NCBI GenBank assembly: GCA_963741995.1
Contig: CAVUKI010000001.1
Location: 310,001-374,000 of the forward strand
DNA length: 64,000 bases
Reading direction: 5' to 3'
Source of the DNA: Bog-473 sp963741995
GTDB taxonomy: Bacteria > Actinomycetota > Acidimicrobiia > Acidimicrobiales > RAAP-2
Shown here: positions 51,152 to 60,408 of the stretch, in pieces
Position numbering within the stretch: position 1 is the stretch's first letter
Layout: each line of letters opens with the position of its first letter
The notes under the pieces: model-generated
What the model was told of the DNA's origin: nothing
The model's input: the letters and a program-made list of their open reading frames with translations, nothing else
The model's database searches: none
Position numbers and translations under genes: made by a program

Positions 51152-52660
51152 ATGACGACCCGCAACGTGGAGACGACGACGGGTGAGGGACGGGCCGGGG
51201 CGGAAGGCCGCGTCCAGCACTGGGGGGTCGCCATCATCGGAGCGGGGGCGGGAGGCCTCGGGCTGGCGATCCGACTCGCCAAGTCCCGCCGGCGGGACTT
51301 CGTGCTGTTCGAGGCCTCGGACGGGGTGGGCGGCACATGGCGCAGCAACACCTACCCGGGGGCGGCTTGCGACGTGCCGTCACACCTCTACTCCTACTCC
51401 TTCGCCTTGAAGCCCGACTGGTCCAAGACTTACGCCGACCAGTCCGAGATCCTCCGCTACTTCGAGGACTGCGCCGACCGCTTCGGCATCTCGGGCCACG
51501 TGCGGCCGCACACCCGCATCACGTCGGCGCACTGGCACGAAAGGGCCAGGCGCTGGCACCTGACCGACGCGGAAGGGCACCGCTACGAGGCCGACGTGCT
51601 CGTCAGCGCCGTCGGGACGTTTGCCACACCGTCGCTGCCCGACATCCCCGGGCTGGACTCCTTCGCGGGACCCTGCTTCCATTCGGCGCGTTGGGAGCAC
51701 GAGCACGACCTCTCGGGACGCCGGCTGGCCGTCGTCGGGACGGGGGCCAGCGCGGCGCAGATCATCCCCGAACTGGCCAAGGGTGCGCAGTCGGTCCACG
51801 TGTTCCAGCGCACACCGCAGTGGATCCTGCCCCGATCGGACAAGCCGTTCACCGAGGCACAGAAGCGACGGTTCGCCCGCAACCGCATCGCCATGCGGCG
51901 TCACCGCAAGGAAATCTACTGGGCCTATGAGAACACGATCGCCTTCCGCAGGGGAGAGGAGGGGGCCGAGCAGGTCAAGGCGATTGCGCGCAGCCACCTC
52001 GACTACCGGATAGAAGACGACGAATTGCGGGCCAAGCTGACTCCGGACCAACCCTTCGGTTGCAAGCGCACGCTTGTCTGCAGCGACTTCTACAAGGCGC
52101 TTCTACGCGACAACGTGGAACTGGTGACCGAGCGCATCGATCGGGTCACTCCGGGCACCATCATCACCGACGACGGGAACGAGCGCCCGGTCGACGCCAT
52201 CGTGCTCGCCACGGGATTCAAGGCGACCGAGTACCTGGAGGGAATCGAGGTACTCGGCGTGGATGGTCGCCGCCTGCACGACGACTGGTCGGAGGTGGCG
52301 CACGCCTACCTCGGCCTGACGGTGTCCGGGTACCCCAACTTCTTCATGCTCTACGGTCCGAACACGAACCAGGGCGGCAACTCCATCATCTTGATGCTCG
52401 AAGCGCAGGCTCGGTACGTCCTGCGCGCGCTGCGGGCCATGCGCCGGCACCGGGCACGCGCTGTCGAGGTGCGCCGCGACGTGATGGACAGCTATAACCG
52501 CGAGCTGGCCGAGGCGTTGGCGGACACCGTGTGGAACGAAGGGTGTCAGAGCTACTTCAAGAACGCCAACGGCAAGATCGCCACGCAGCTGCCCCAGACC
52601 ACCAGGTGGTACGCCCAAAGGACGAAGCGCTTCCGGATGAGGGAGTATGTCCGATCATGA
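51152..52660 (+). CDS. flavin-containing (Baeyer-Villiger type) monooxygenase
   Basis: A 502-residue flavoprotein. First Rossmann motif AIIGAGAGGLGLAIRLA; GGTWRSNTYPGAACDVPSHLYSYSF is the typical BVMO FAD region; fingerprint F-A-G-P-C-F-H-S-A-R-W (F-x-G-x3-H-x3-W); second, NADPH motif LAVVGTGASAAQIIPELA; ATGF motif VLATGFKATEYL. ATG at 51152 precedes a 25-residue leader; the region before it is not conserved. Oxidises ketones to esters or lactones with NADPH and O2. Coupled by ATGA to the next gene. Confidence 0.92.
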   Translation: MTTRNVETTTGEGRAGAEGRVQHWGVAIIGAGAGGLGLAIRLAKSRRRDFVLFEASDGVGGTWRSNTYPGAACDVPSHLYSYSFALKPDWSKTYADQSEILRYFEDCADRFGISGHVRPHTRITSAHWHERARRWHLTDAEGHRYEADVLVSAVGTFATPSLPDIPGLDSFAGPCFHSARWEHEHDLSGRRLAVVGTGASAAQIIPELAKGAQSVHVFQRTPQWILPRSDKPFTEAQKRRFARNRIAMRRHRKEIYWAYENTIAFRRGEEGAEQVKAIARSHLDYRIEDDELRAKLTPDQPFGCKRTLVCSDFYKALLRDNVELVTERIDRVTPGTIITDDGNERPVDAIVLATGFKATEYLEGIEVLGVDGRRLHDDWSEVAHAYLGLTVSGYPNFFMLYGPNTNQGGNSIILMLEAQARYVLRALRAMRRHRARAVEVRRDVMDSYNRELAEALADTVWNEGCQSYFKNANGKIATQLPQTTRWYAQRTKRFRMREYVRS

Positions 52661-53625
52661 AAGCAGCGGTGTACTACGAGACAGGAGCACCCGACGTCTT
52701 CCGCTACGAGGATGTGCCCGACCCCACCGTTGGCCCGGGCGACGTCCTGATCGACGTCGAAGCAGTCAGCATCGAGGGCGGCGACACCCTCAACCGACTG
52801 GGAGGGGACCTGGCCCGGGTGCCCCATGTGGTCGGGTATCAGTGTGCCGGCACGGTGGGAGAAGTCGGCGCCGACGTCCGCAGCTTCGCGGTGGGGGACC
52901 GCGCCGTCACGGTCGGGCTGGACGGCTCGCACGCGGAACGCCGGGCCATACCGGAGGGATTCGCCTGGAAGATCCCCGACACGGTTTCCACCGATGAGGC
53001 AGCCTGCGTGCCAGTGCCCTTTGGCACCGCCGACGACTGCCTCTTCGAGTTCGGCCATCTGCAGGCGGGCGAGACGGTCTTGATCCATGCCGGGGCGGGT
53101 GGGGTCGGCATCGCCGCGATTCAGATGGCGAAGCGGGCCGGTGCGCGGGTCTTCGCCACCGCGTCGAGCGATGACCGCTTGGAACGACTGAAGCAACTCG
53201 GCCTGGACGAAGGAATCAACTACGTCGCCCATGACTTCGTCGCCGAGGCCCGTCGTCTGACCGACGGCCGGGGTGTGGACGTGGTGGTGGACTCGGTGGG
53301 AGGCGTGACGCTGCAGGGGAGCATCAACGTCCTGGCCTACCGAGGGCGGTGCGTGACGGTGGGGGACGCCGGACGGGCGGCGGCGGAGCAGCTCGACATC
53401 TCGACGATGCGGGGCAACAATCAGACGCTGTCGGGCTATTTCCTTGGGGCGGAGTTGCTGCTGTCGCCGCGGCCGCACGCCATGATCGCGGGCCACCTCG
53501 AAGCCATCGGGCGCGGTGAGCTCAAGGTGGTCATCGACCGGACGTTCCCGCTCTCTGACGCCGCCGGCGCCCACGCGTACATCGAGAGTCGGCAGGCCTT
53601 CGGCCGGGTGCTGCTCGTCCCCTGA
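52657..53625 (+). CDS. zinc-independent MDR family (quinone oxidoreductase-like) protein
   Basis: A 322-residue medium-chain reductase. MKAAVYYETGAPDVFRYEDV is the QOR-like N-terminus, VGYQCAGTVGEVGADV the substrate-domain core and VLIHAGAGGVGIAAIQMAKRAG the NADPH loop (A-G-x-G-G-V-G). There are no structural-zinc cysteines, as in quinone oxidoreductases and enoyl reductases. ATG overlaps the monooxygenase stop, forming a two-gene operon that may process the same ketone or enone substrate. Confidence 0.92.
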   Translation: MKAAVYYETGAPDVFRYEDVPDPTVGPGDVLIDVEAVSIEGGDTLNRLGGDLARVPHVVGYQCAGTVGEVGADVRSFAVGDRAVTVGLDGSHAERRAIPEGFAWKIPDTVSTDEAACVPVPFGTADDCLFEFGHLQAGETVLIHAGAGGVGIAAIQMAKRAGARVFATASSDDRLERLKQLGLDEGINYVAHDFVAEARRLTDGRGVDVVVDSVGGVTLQGSINVLAYRGRCVTVGDAGRAAAEQLDISTMRGNNQTLSGYFLGAELLLSPRPHAMIAGHLEAIGRGELKVVIDRTFPLSDAAGAHAYIESRQAFGRVLLVP

Positions 53626-53635
53626 CTGACGCGAC

Positions 53636-54244
53636 CTACGACGTAGTGACAGTCGTGGCGCGTCCCGTCTCGCTGTCTGCAGTCACCGACCTGAGCTCGT
53701 CGAGTGACTCTCCTATGAGTTGGGGCAGGTCGAGATGGACCGGGTCGGCGACCCAGCGCTCGAAGGCGATCTTGAAGACGGCGACGGCCACTTCGGCGGC
53801 GAGGCTGGCGGCGTGGCCTGCGACGCCGCGCCCGCGGAGCGTGTCCGCCAGCGCCACCGAGAGCGACGCGAGCTTGATGAGCTCACGCTCTTGGAGCTCC
53901 GCATTCGCCGCAATGATCTCGTAGCGTTGGCGAGCAAAGGCTCGACGTTCCTGAATGAGAGCACCGCCGGCCACGACTCCGGCGATCGCTGCGTCCACGG
54001 GCGGCAGGTCCGATGGGGCGTCGGCCACCGCGCCGACGAGCAGCTCTTGCAGCATGGCCGCGCCGGCGAAGAGTACCTCGCGTTTGTCGGCGAAGTGCCG
54101 GAAGAACGTGCGTTCCGTGAGCCCGGCTCGCTTGGCGATCTCTGCCACGGTGGTCTCGTCGAATCCCCGCTCGACGTAGAGCTCCATGGCGGCCTTCTCG
54201 AGCCTGCCGCGTGCGTCTGGCTCCCACCGGCCCATGTTCTCCAT
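53636..54244 (-). CDS. TetR family transcriptional regulator
   Basis: A 202-residue regulator: AAMELYVERGFDETTVAEIAKRAGLTERTFFRHFADKREVLF split over the canonical TetR helix-turn-helix, then a helical ligand domain. ATG at 54244, with in-frame ATG at 54235. Divergent from the epimerase-like gene; an inverted repeat GATGTCA-N5-TGACATC and further TGACA repeats between the genes are the likely operator. It converges on the MDR gene with a ten-base gap. Confidence 0.92.
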   Translation of the reverse strand: MENMGRWEPDARGRLEKAAMELYVERGFDETTVAEIAKRAGLTERTFFRHFADKREVLFAGAAMLQELLVGAVADAPSDLPPVDAAIAGVVAGGALIQERRAFARQRYEIIAANAELQERELIKLASLSVALADTLRGRGVAGHAASLAAEVAVAVFKIAFERWVADPVHLDLPQLIGESLDELRSVTADSETGRATTVTTS

Positions 54245-54281
54245 GGTACTTGATGACAGTGACTGACATAGCTGGTACAGT

Positions 54282-54300
54282 GATGTCAGCGAATGACATC
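54282..54300. promoter_or_regulatory. inverted-repeat operator between tetR and the epimerase gene
   Basis: GATGTCA, five bases, TGACATC: perfect seven-base arms. Two more TGACA half-sites lie at about 54254 and 54264, and TGACT at 54302. Placement over both divergent promoters suits TetR control. Confidence 0.6.
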
Positions 54301-54359
54301 GCTGACTCCTTCGCCCGGACGCCCGGGCCGGGAGCTCTGACTATCTGGAGGTTTGTGTC

Positions 54360-55265
54360 ATGCGTCTCTTCGTCACCGGCGGGTCCGGCTTCATCGGCTC
54401 CGCCGTCGTACCAGAACTGCTGGGGGCAGGCCACGAGGTCGTGGGCCTCGCCCGCTCCGATGCTTCCGCCTCCGCCCTGGCCCACGCCGGCGCCGAGGTG
54501 CTGCGGGGGGACCTCGAGGACCTCGACAGCTTGCGGCGCGGAGCCACCACCTCCGAAGGCGTCGTGCATCTGGGCTACGTCCATGACTTCTCCGACATGA
54601 CGATCGGTGCCGCGGTCGACCTACGGGCCATCGAAGCGATCGGAGACACGCTGGCGGGCTCCGACAAGCCGTTCGTCATCACGACGGGGACGCTCTTGCT
54701 CGCGCTGGGCAATGTCGAAGTCGCACCGGGAGGCTTCGGGACCGAGGAGGACGTGTCGAATGCAGCCATGCCTCGGGTGGCCTCGGAGAACACCGCCATC
54801 GCGTTGGCTGACAGAGGGGTCCGGTCCTCGGCCATTCGTCTCTCACCTTCGGTGCACGGGCTGGGTGACCACGGCTTCGTCCCGATTCTGGTCGGCATCG
54901 CGCGGGAGAAGGGTGTGTCGGCCTTCGTCGGTGATGGCGCCAACCGGTGGCCCGGTGTGCACCGCCTCGATGCGGCCCGGCTGTTCAGGCTGGCTGTCGA
55001 GAATGCTCCGGCGGGCTCACGCTGGCACGGCGTCGCCGATGAAGGCGTGGCGTTCTGCGACATCGCCGAGGTGATCGGTCGTCACCTCCATGTGCCGGTG
55101 CGCAGCGTCCCTTCGGAAGAGGCAGACGCGCACTTCGGCTTCTTGGGCGGCCTGGTGTCGGTCGACAATCCGACGTCGAACGCCCTGACGCGGGAACGCC
55201 TGGGATGGGAGCCGGTCGAGCCTGGCTTGCTCGCGGATCTCGACGAAGGCCACTACTTCGCCTGA
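54360..55265 (+). CDS. NAD-dependent epimerase/dehydratase-like (atypical SDR) protein
   Basis: A 301-residue extended/atypical SDR. MRLFVTGGSGFIGSAVVPEL carries the TGGxGFIG cofactor motif, EVLRGDLEDLDSLRRG the adenine pocket, and a C-terminal VDNPTSNALTRERLGWEP close typical of the family. The active-site Tyr-x3-Lys is not present in its usual place (SENTAIALADRG), as in several actinobacterial relatives. Divergent TetR suggests induction by a xenobiotic. ATG is preceded by GGAGGTTTGTGTC. Confidence 0.9.
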   Translation: MRLFVTGGSGFIGSAVVPELLGAGHEVVGLARSDASASALAHAGAEVLRGDLEDLDSLRRGATTSEGVVHLGYVHDFSDMTIGAAVDLRAIEAIGDTLAGSDKPFVITTGTLLLALGNVEVAPGGFGTEEDVSNAAMPRVASENTAIALADRGVRSSAIRLSPSVHGLGDHGFVPILVGIAREKGVSAFVGDGANRWPGVHRLDAARLFRLAVENAPAGSRWHGVADEGVAFCDIAEVIGRHLHVPVRSVPSEEADAHFGFLGGLVSVDNPTSNALTRERLGWEPVEPGLLADLDEGHYFA

Positions 55266-55351
55266 GTCGCCCCGTCCCGTACAATCTCTTCCCGGCCGTC
55301 GGAGCCTGCAATCAGGTTCCAGTGACCTGCGGCAGACGCAAAAGGGACGAT

Positions 55352-56275
55352 ATGAAGATCGCAATTGTCGGAACCGGAGCGATGGGCTCGGTGTATGCCA
55401 GCCTCCTCGGAAAGGCCGGGCACGAGGTCTGGGCCATCGACACCTGGCGGGAGCACATTGACGCCATCGCCGGCTCCGGGCTGGCAGTCTCGGGGGCCAG
55501 CGGCAGTTTCGTCGTCGACAACCTCCACGTCGGAGGCGCCCCGAGCGAGGCGGGGAGCTGTGACGTCTGGGTCATCGCCACCAAGGCGGCTGACGTCGGC
55601 GCGGCGGCTGCGGCCATCGCTCCGTTGCTGGAGCCCGACAGCGTGGTGATGGCTTTCCAGAACGGACTCGGCGCGGGCGAGCGGGTGGCCCAGCGGATCC
55701 CCGAGGAGCACATCGTCATCGGCATCGCAGAGGGATTCGGATCGTCGATACCGAAGCCCGGGCACGTGCACCACGAAGGGATGCGGCTGATCCGCATCGG
55801 TGAGATGAACGGTGGTCTGACCGATCGCGTCCAGCGCATTGAGCAGGCCTGGCGCGATGCCGGGTTCAACGTCCGGGCCTTTGCGGACGTGCACCTTATG
55901 ATTTGGGAGAAGTTCCTCTGCAACGTGACCCTCAGTGCTCCGTGCGCCGTCTTCGACGTCACGGTGGGTGAGCTGATGGCGAATCCGGAGGCCTGGAAGG
56001 TTGCGCTCGGCTGCACCGCGGAGGCGTACCGGCTCGGCCTCGCCAAGGGAGTCCGGTTCCCCTTCGACGACCCGCTGCGCTACGTGACCGACTTCGCCGC
56101 CACCATTCCGAACGCCAGCCCGTCCATGCGCCTGGACCACCTCGCCCGCCGCCTTTCAGAGGTCGACGTCATCAACGGCCAGGTGGTCACGCTCAGCTGT
56201 GAGCTCGGGCTCGAGACCCCCTACAACGAGACGCTCTGCGCCATTCTCCGCCGCCGCGAGTCGCGGTTCGCCTGA
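55352..56275 (+). CDS. ketopantoate reductase family (PanE/ApbA-like) protein
   Basis: A 307-residue NADP-dependent 2-keto reductase. KIAIVGTGAMGSVYASLLGKAGHEV is the Rossmann start, VIATKAADVGAAAAAIAP and VVMAFQNGLGA (conserved Q-N-G) follow, and the catalytic lysine lies in WEKFLCNVTLSAPCAV (family W-x-K-x2-x-N). ATG at 55352 preceded by AAAGGGACG. Could supply pantoate for CoA or act on another 2-keto acid; it has no pan gene beside it, so I leave the symbol empty. Confidence 0.88.
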   Translation: MKIAIVGTGAMGSVYASLLGKAGHEVWAIDTWREHIDAIAGSGLAVSGASGSFVVDNLHVGGAPSEAGSCDVWVIATKAADVGAAAAAIAPLLEPDSVVMAFQNGLGAGERVAQRIPEEHIVIGIAEGFGSSIPKPGHVHHEGMRLIRIGEMNGGLTDRVQRIEQAWRDAGFNVRAFADVHLMIWEKFLCNVTLSAPCAVFDVTVGELMANPEAWKVALGCTAEAYRLGLAKGVRFPFDDPLRYVTDFAATIPNASPSMRLDHLARRLSEVDVINGQVVTLSCELGLETPYNETLCAILRRRESRFA

Positions 56276-56375
56276 CATCCGACCTGCCGCTCATGGCCTG
56301 CCGCTCATGGCCTGTCCGTCGGCGGTAGCCTCTGCCGGCGCGTTTGATCCACGCCGCGCGCTCGGGGGGTTGGCG

Positions 56376-57803
56376 ATGCGGGAGTCGGGCAAAGCGGGGG
56401 CGAGACGTCTACCCCGGGCGGTGGGTGCCGTCGCCGTCCTCGCGAGTGCGGTGGCCCTCGGTCTGGCCGCCCCGTCCGGCGCTTCCGCCCCGATCCCTGT
56501 TGCACGAGCCAGCACCAGCGCCCGCGGTGTCTCGGCCGACGCCATCAACGTGGTCTTTCCGATCATCTCGTTCAGCAGCATTGAGGGTCAGTTCGAGATC
56601 GAGTCCGACGCCGAATACGGCGAGCAGACGAAGGCCATTCAACTCTTCGTGAACCAGATCAACGACGCCGGGGGCATCAACGGCCGGAAGATCAACCCGA
56701 TGATCGTGGGCTTCGACCCGACGAACCCCGACGAGGAGCGATCCTTGTGCAAGCAGTGGACGGAGGGCAGTCCGCCCGTCTTCGCCGTCCTCGACGGGCT
56801 CGGGACCTTCGAAGGCGTCAACGAGCTCTGCATCACCCGGGAGGGTCATACGCCGATGCTCTCCCAGTGGTCGACGACGACCAACTGGACGGATCTCGGC
56901 TCGCCGTACCTGTGGTGGACGGGGGTGGACGACGCCCCCCTCCTTGCGGCGACCGTGGAGTGGGGCCTCAGCTCGGGCCGCCTCGGGCATGGCAAGAAGG
57001 TGGGTGTCGTGGTCTCCGACGAGGTGAGCGACCAGGACGCGCTCAACTCCTCCCTCTTGCCGGATCTGAAGAGGATCGGCGTCGACCCTCAGGTCGTGAC
57101 GATCACGGCTGACGTGGGCGAGACGGCCAGCACCGACTCGGATGCCACGCTGGCCGTCGAACGGCTCAAGTCGGCAGGGGTGCAATCGGTCATACCGCTC
57201 CTGCCGGAGAACGCCTTCACGCCCTACATCGGCGCCGAGACGTCGCAGGACTACTTTCCCAAGCTCCTCCTGAGCGACTACCAGTCCGAGATCGAGGTGG
57301 CGCTCGGGCTCATCCCGATACCCTACGAGAAGGCACTCAACGGCCAGGAGGGTGTCACGGCCGAGACGCTCGGTGGGATCGACCTGCCGGTCCCCGAGTC
57401 ACAGGGCGGCTACGACCCCGGGGTGCGCAGCTGCTGGAGCGTGTGGCACAAGGCGTATCCGCAGACGCCCAAGGGCAACATCAACGATGACATCGAGGAG
57501 CAGGGGCCGGTCCAGGGTTGGTGCCAGGAAGTTCGCTTGTTCGCCAAGGCGGCCACCATGGCGGGCAAGAACCTCAATCGACGGACCTTCGTCGAGGCGA
57601 TGTCGCACATCACCAACTTTCCGGGCGGGTACTCGCCGGTCCTGAGCTACGGGCCGGACAAGTTCTCCGGGCCTACGCAGTACCAGGTGGTCGAGGTCCA
57701 TGACAATCACCCGCCCACGACCCAATGCAAACGTGGCCCGCCGCCGGCGCCGGCGGCAGGTGTCTGTTGGGTGACCGTGCAGAAGTGGAAGCCCTTGCCG
57801 TGA
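56376..57803 (+). CDS. ABC transporter substrate-binding protein
   Basis: A 475-residue periplasmic-binding protein. Signal: ARRLPRAVGAVAVLASAVAL with cleavage near SGASA. Core: INVVFPIISFSSIEGQFE, then IQLFVNQINDAGGINGRKINPM typical of Peripla_BP_6. The late region is longer than LivJ, with several cysteines (RSCWSVWHK, GWCQEVRLF, TTQCKRG, GVCWVTV) that may form disulfides. GGGGGGTTGGCG precedes the ATG. No permease adjoins. The cupin start overlaps its stop (GTGA). Confidence 0.85.
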   Translation: MRESGKAGARRLPRAVGAVAVLASAVALGLAAPSGASAPIPVARASTSARGVSADAINVVFPIISFSSIEGQFEIESDAEYGEQTKAIQLFVNQINDAGGINGRKINPMIVGFDPTNPDEERSLCKQWTEGSPPVFAVLDGLGTFEGVNELCITREGHTPMLSQWSTTTNWTDLGSPYLWWTGVDDAPLLAATVEWGLSSGRLGHGKKVGVVVSDEVSDQDALNSSLLPDLKRIGVDPQVVTITADVGETASTDSDATLAVERLKSAGVQSVIPLLPENAFTPYIGAETSQDYFPKLLLSDYQSEIEVALGLIPIPYEKALNGQEGVTAETLGGIDLPVPESQGGYDPGVRSCWSVWHKAYPQTPKGNINDDIEEQGPVQGWCQEVRLFAKAATMAGKNLNRRTFVEAMSHITNFPGGYSPVLSYGPDKFSGPTQYQVVEVHDNHPPTTQCKRGPPPAPAAGVCWVTVQKWKPLP

Positions 57804-58138
57804 CACCCACCGTCACCGGGAGGCTGCGCCCGCCTTCGGACGCGCCGGCCGCGGGGGAGTGGAGCGAGGAGATCGCGCAGGTCGGTGGTGTGGTCGTCGA
57901 GCACATCCTGAGCGGTGTGCTCCGCTCGCCGGTTGACTACGACCAGGATCACGACGAATGGGTCGTCCTGCTCAACGGCGAGGCCACTCTGCAGCTGGGC
58001 GGCGAGATCCTTCCCCTTGGGGTCGGTGACTGGGTGCTGCTGCACGCCCACGTGCGACACCGGCTGGTCGGCACGGCACCCGGGACGGCGTGGCTCTCGC
58101 TCCACGCGGCTCCGCCCTCGCTGCCCGGCGAGAGCTAA
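57800..58138 (+). CDS. small cupin domain protein
   Basis: A 112-residue single-domain cupin. DQDHDEWVVLLNGEATLQLGG supplies motif 1 (H-x4-E variant D-H-D-E-W) and LPLGVGDWVLLHAHVRHRL motif 2 with paired histidines, enough for a metal site. GTG overlaps the binding-protein stop (GTGA), so it is co-translated. Function unknown; phosphomannose-isomerase-like and sensor cupins share this size. Its stop overlaps the opposing lipoprotein stop by three bases. Confidence 0.82.
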   Translation: MTPTVTGRLRPPSDAPAAGEWSEEIAQVGGVVVEHILSGVLRSPVDYDQDHDEWVVLLNGEATLQLGGEILPLGVGDWVLLHAHVRHRLVGTAPGTAWLSLHAAPPSLPGES

Positions 58139-58374
58139 CCGCTCGACGAAACCTCGGCCCCGGTGGCAGGGTTGATCACGACGCGAGCGGGGCCGCCGAA
58201 GCTGCGCCACATCACCGCTCCGGTCGCCGGATCGAGGACTGTCACTCGCGCCGGGAGGACGGCGGGTGCTGTCCCGTGTCCCTTCGACGGGCCGATCGCG
58301 TTGAGAACGGCGCCGCACCCCATGAGAGCCATCGCGAAGACGGCAATCCCGATCAGAGCGGCCCGTGTGCTCAC
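58135..58374 (-). CDS. small predicted lipoprotein
   Basis: A 79-residue protein: signal TRAALIGIAVFAMALMGC with lipobox A-L-M-G-C, Cys20 as the lipidated residue. The mature part has two similar strands, VTVLDPATGAVMWR and VVINPATGAEVSS, like a lone beta-propeller hairpin. GTG start overlaps the cyclase stop (GTGA), so it is made with the cyclase. Function unknown; an envelope partner of the cyclase is possible. Confidence 0.7.
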   Translation of the reverse strand: MSTRAALIGIAVFAMALMGCGAVLNAIGPSKGHGTAPAVLPARVTVLDPATGAVMWRSFGGPARVVINPATGAEVSSSG

Positions 58375-59477
58375 GGTGCCGGTCGCTCCATCCGGTAGGC
58401 GGCCGTCGGCTCCGAGAGGCCTTTCAGCGTCAGGGCGGGCAAGGTGACGAATCGGAATCCGCTCGCGGCAGATCGAACCCGTTCGGAGACGAGAGCGGTC
58501 GACGGTTCCGCGGCGCCGACAAGCCGCGCTGCCAGGTTGACGTCCGGACCGTAGAGGTCGCCGAACACCGAGGCCATCTCCCCGGTGGCGAGCCCCACTC
58601 TCACCGACGGGAGCGTTCCACCTGCGGCGTCAATCAGAGAGAGCGCGATCCGACAGGCATCCTCGGCGTTCTCGGTGACGAACATCGCCTCATCACCGAT
58701 TGTCTTGACAATCTGCCCGTTCCCCGCGCCGACGATCTCAGAGGTGCGTAGATCGAATTCGACCAGGACATCCGTGAGCTCCCGCAGCGACAACGACGCC
58801 GTCGTGCTTGTGTACCCGACCAGGTCGACAAACCCAACGGTCCGCTGCAGCGTGACGACCTTTCGCTCCGGATCCGTTGACCACATCCGTTCGGCCACGG
58901 CCACGATCTGACGACGGAGCACCGCGTCGAGCGTCGAGACGAAGGTCGGGAGCAGCGTCTGGGTCATCTCGGCGTATTCCTTGACGACATCGACGTAGGG
59001 CATGCCCGCCGCCCGCCGGGGCAGTTCCACCTGCAAGCGAAAGACGCCGACGATGGTCTCGGCGAGCCGAGCCATGGTGTTGCCGGTGACTCGTGCCAGT
59101 TGCAGCGTTGCTGATTCGCCGAGAAGAGTGTTGTAGGCCCCGGCGAGCAGCTGGACGGTCGCCGCCTCGTCGGCCGTGACGCGGAAGTCAGGGTCAGTCG
59201 AGAGTCCGACGGCCGTCATGAGCCGCACCGTCGTCGGCCAATCGATGCCGGCCGACGCCGCCACCTCGCGGAGCGGGAGCGGCCCCCGCGGCCGCAGGGA
59301 GAGGTCGAGCGCCACTTCCCCCAGGTTGGTAGCCCCCGCGACGTCCTCGGCGGTCGCCCCCAGGCTCCGCACGTAGCGGATTAGTTCGAGTTGATTCGCG
59401 GCGTCCTGCGAGTCGATGTCGCGGGGCCCCGAGCACTCCTCATCGTTCGCGTCAGGCGTCAGCGGGTCCTTGGCCAC
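58371..59477 (-). CDS. class III adenylate cyclase with Rv1264-like autoregulatory domain
   Basis: A 368-residue cyclase from GTG 59477. Residues 20-185 are helical and resemble the pH-sensing N-terminal domain of Mycobacterium tuberculosis Rv1264 (LELIRYVRSLGATAEDV). The C-terminal cyclase homology domain has GFVDLVGYTSTT (first metal Asp), IVKTIGDEAMFVTE (Lys and second Asp), and FGDLYGPDVNLAARLV (adenine-specifying Asp, transition-state Asn and Arg). All catalytic residues are present, so it should be active as a homodimer and soluble. Coupled to the small lipoprotein gene. Confidence 0.9.
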   Translation of the reverse strand: MAKDPLTPDANDEECSGPRDIDSQDAANQLELIRYVRSLGATAEDVAGATNLGEVALDLSLRPRGPLPLREVAASAGIDWPTTVRLMTAVGLSTDPDFRVTADEAATVQLLAGAYNTLLGESATLQLARVTGNTMARLAETIVGVFRLQVELPRRAAGMPYVDVVKEYAEMTQTLLPTFVSTLDAVLRRQIVAVAERMWSTDPERKVVTLQRTVGFVDLVGYTSTTASLSLRELTDVLVEFDLRTSEIVGAGNGQIVKTIGDEAMFVTENAEDACRIALSLIDAAGGTLPSVRVGLATGEMASVFGDLYGPDVNLAARLVGAAEPSTALVSERVRSAASGFRFVTLPALTLKGLSEPTAAYRMERPAP

Positions 59478-59526
59478 GGCACCAGCTTGCCCGACGCGCC
59501 CGCACGGCGGGCGTCCGACGCGAGGA

Positions 59527-60273
59527 TCAGGCTCGGCTTGGCTTGACGGCCATCTTCTCGTGGCGCAGCGTGGCCCAGCGCAGCTTGACCAACAGGGCGA
59601 CGGCCCACCAACCGGGGTCGATCTCACCCTTGGCCATCGACATCCGGCTCGAGGTGGTGAGGGCGTGGTGGTTGTTGTGGAGTCCCTCGCCGGCGACCAG
59701 CAAGGCCAGCCATTGGTTGTTGGTGGCCAGATTGTCATGCGGCCGCTTGCCCCACTTGTGCCCGATGCCGTTGATGGCGCCCCCGCCCAGCAGGTACATG
59801 GAGGCGTGGACCGCTCCCGCGATCAGCCCGATCTCCCAGCCGAACAGGGCGATCAGAATGCCGACGCCCAGTGCCAGGCCCAGAAGGGCGTGGTTGAACA
59901 GCACCTTGTCCCAACGGTCCTCAGGGAGATCCTTGGCGTAGCGGGCTACCTGCTCCTCATTCTTGGAGACCCTTCGGTAGAGCACGGCATTGCCGAACTG
60001 GACCAGCGAGTAGCCGAAGATCACCGGCGAATGAGGGTCGCCCTCCTTGTCGGTGTGGGCATGGTGCTTGCGATGCACCGCCACCCATTGACGGGGTCGG
60101 GTCCCCGTCGACATCCAGATGATGAATCGGCAGGCGAACACCACCGAAGGCCGCAGGGTGATGGCCTTATGCGCCATGGCCCGGTGGAGGTACACCGTCG
60201 TGACGATGAAGGAGACTTGGGAGGTCAGCAGCCCGATCAGGACGGCCTCGAGGACCGCGGGCACGGCTCGCAT
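59527..60273 (-). CDS. fatty acid (acyl-CoA) desaturase
   Basis: Membrane di-iron desaturase of 248 residues. The three histidine boxes are HRAMAH, HRKHHAH and HNNHH, as in delta-9 acyl-CoA/lipid desaturases, with hydrophobic segments between (LGLALGVGILIALFGWEIGL). It is shorter than animal enzymes but typical for bacterial ones. ATG at 60273. Introduces a double bond in membrane fatty acids using O2 and an electron donor. It stands alone. Confidence 0.93.
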   Translation of the reverse strand: MRAVPAVLEAVLIGLLTSQVSFIVTTVYLHRAMAHKAITLRPSVVFACRFIIWMSTGTRPRQWVAVHRKHHAHTDKEGDPHSPVIFGYSLVQFGNAVLYRRVSKNEEQVARYAKDLPEDRWDKVLFNHALLGLALGVGILIALFGWEIGLIAGAVHASMYLLGGGAINGIGHKWGKRPHDNLATNNQWLALLVAGEGLHNNHHALTTSSRMSMAKGEIDPGWWAVALLVKLRWATLRHEKMAVKPSRA

Positions 60274-60408
60274 ACTAGCTCAGTCGAGGACCTCCCAAGA
60301 GTCAACGAGCCACGCAGACCTGGACCCGAGCACGCCGACAACCGACGAGCCGGATCGATCCGCGCCAAGATGTGTGGCTTCCGGCGACGATGCGACGCGA
60401 GTTGCCTT

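Noticed and set aside
29176..57803. Three branched-chain-type binding proteins as parts of three transporters
   Set aside because: Only one set of permeases and ATPases is present (30545-34105); the proteins at 9116 and 56376 have no transporter genes beside them.
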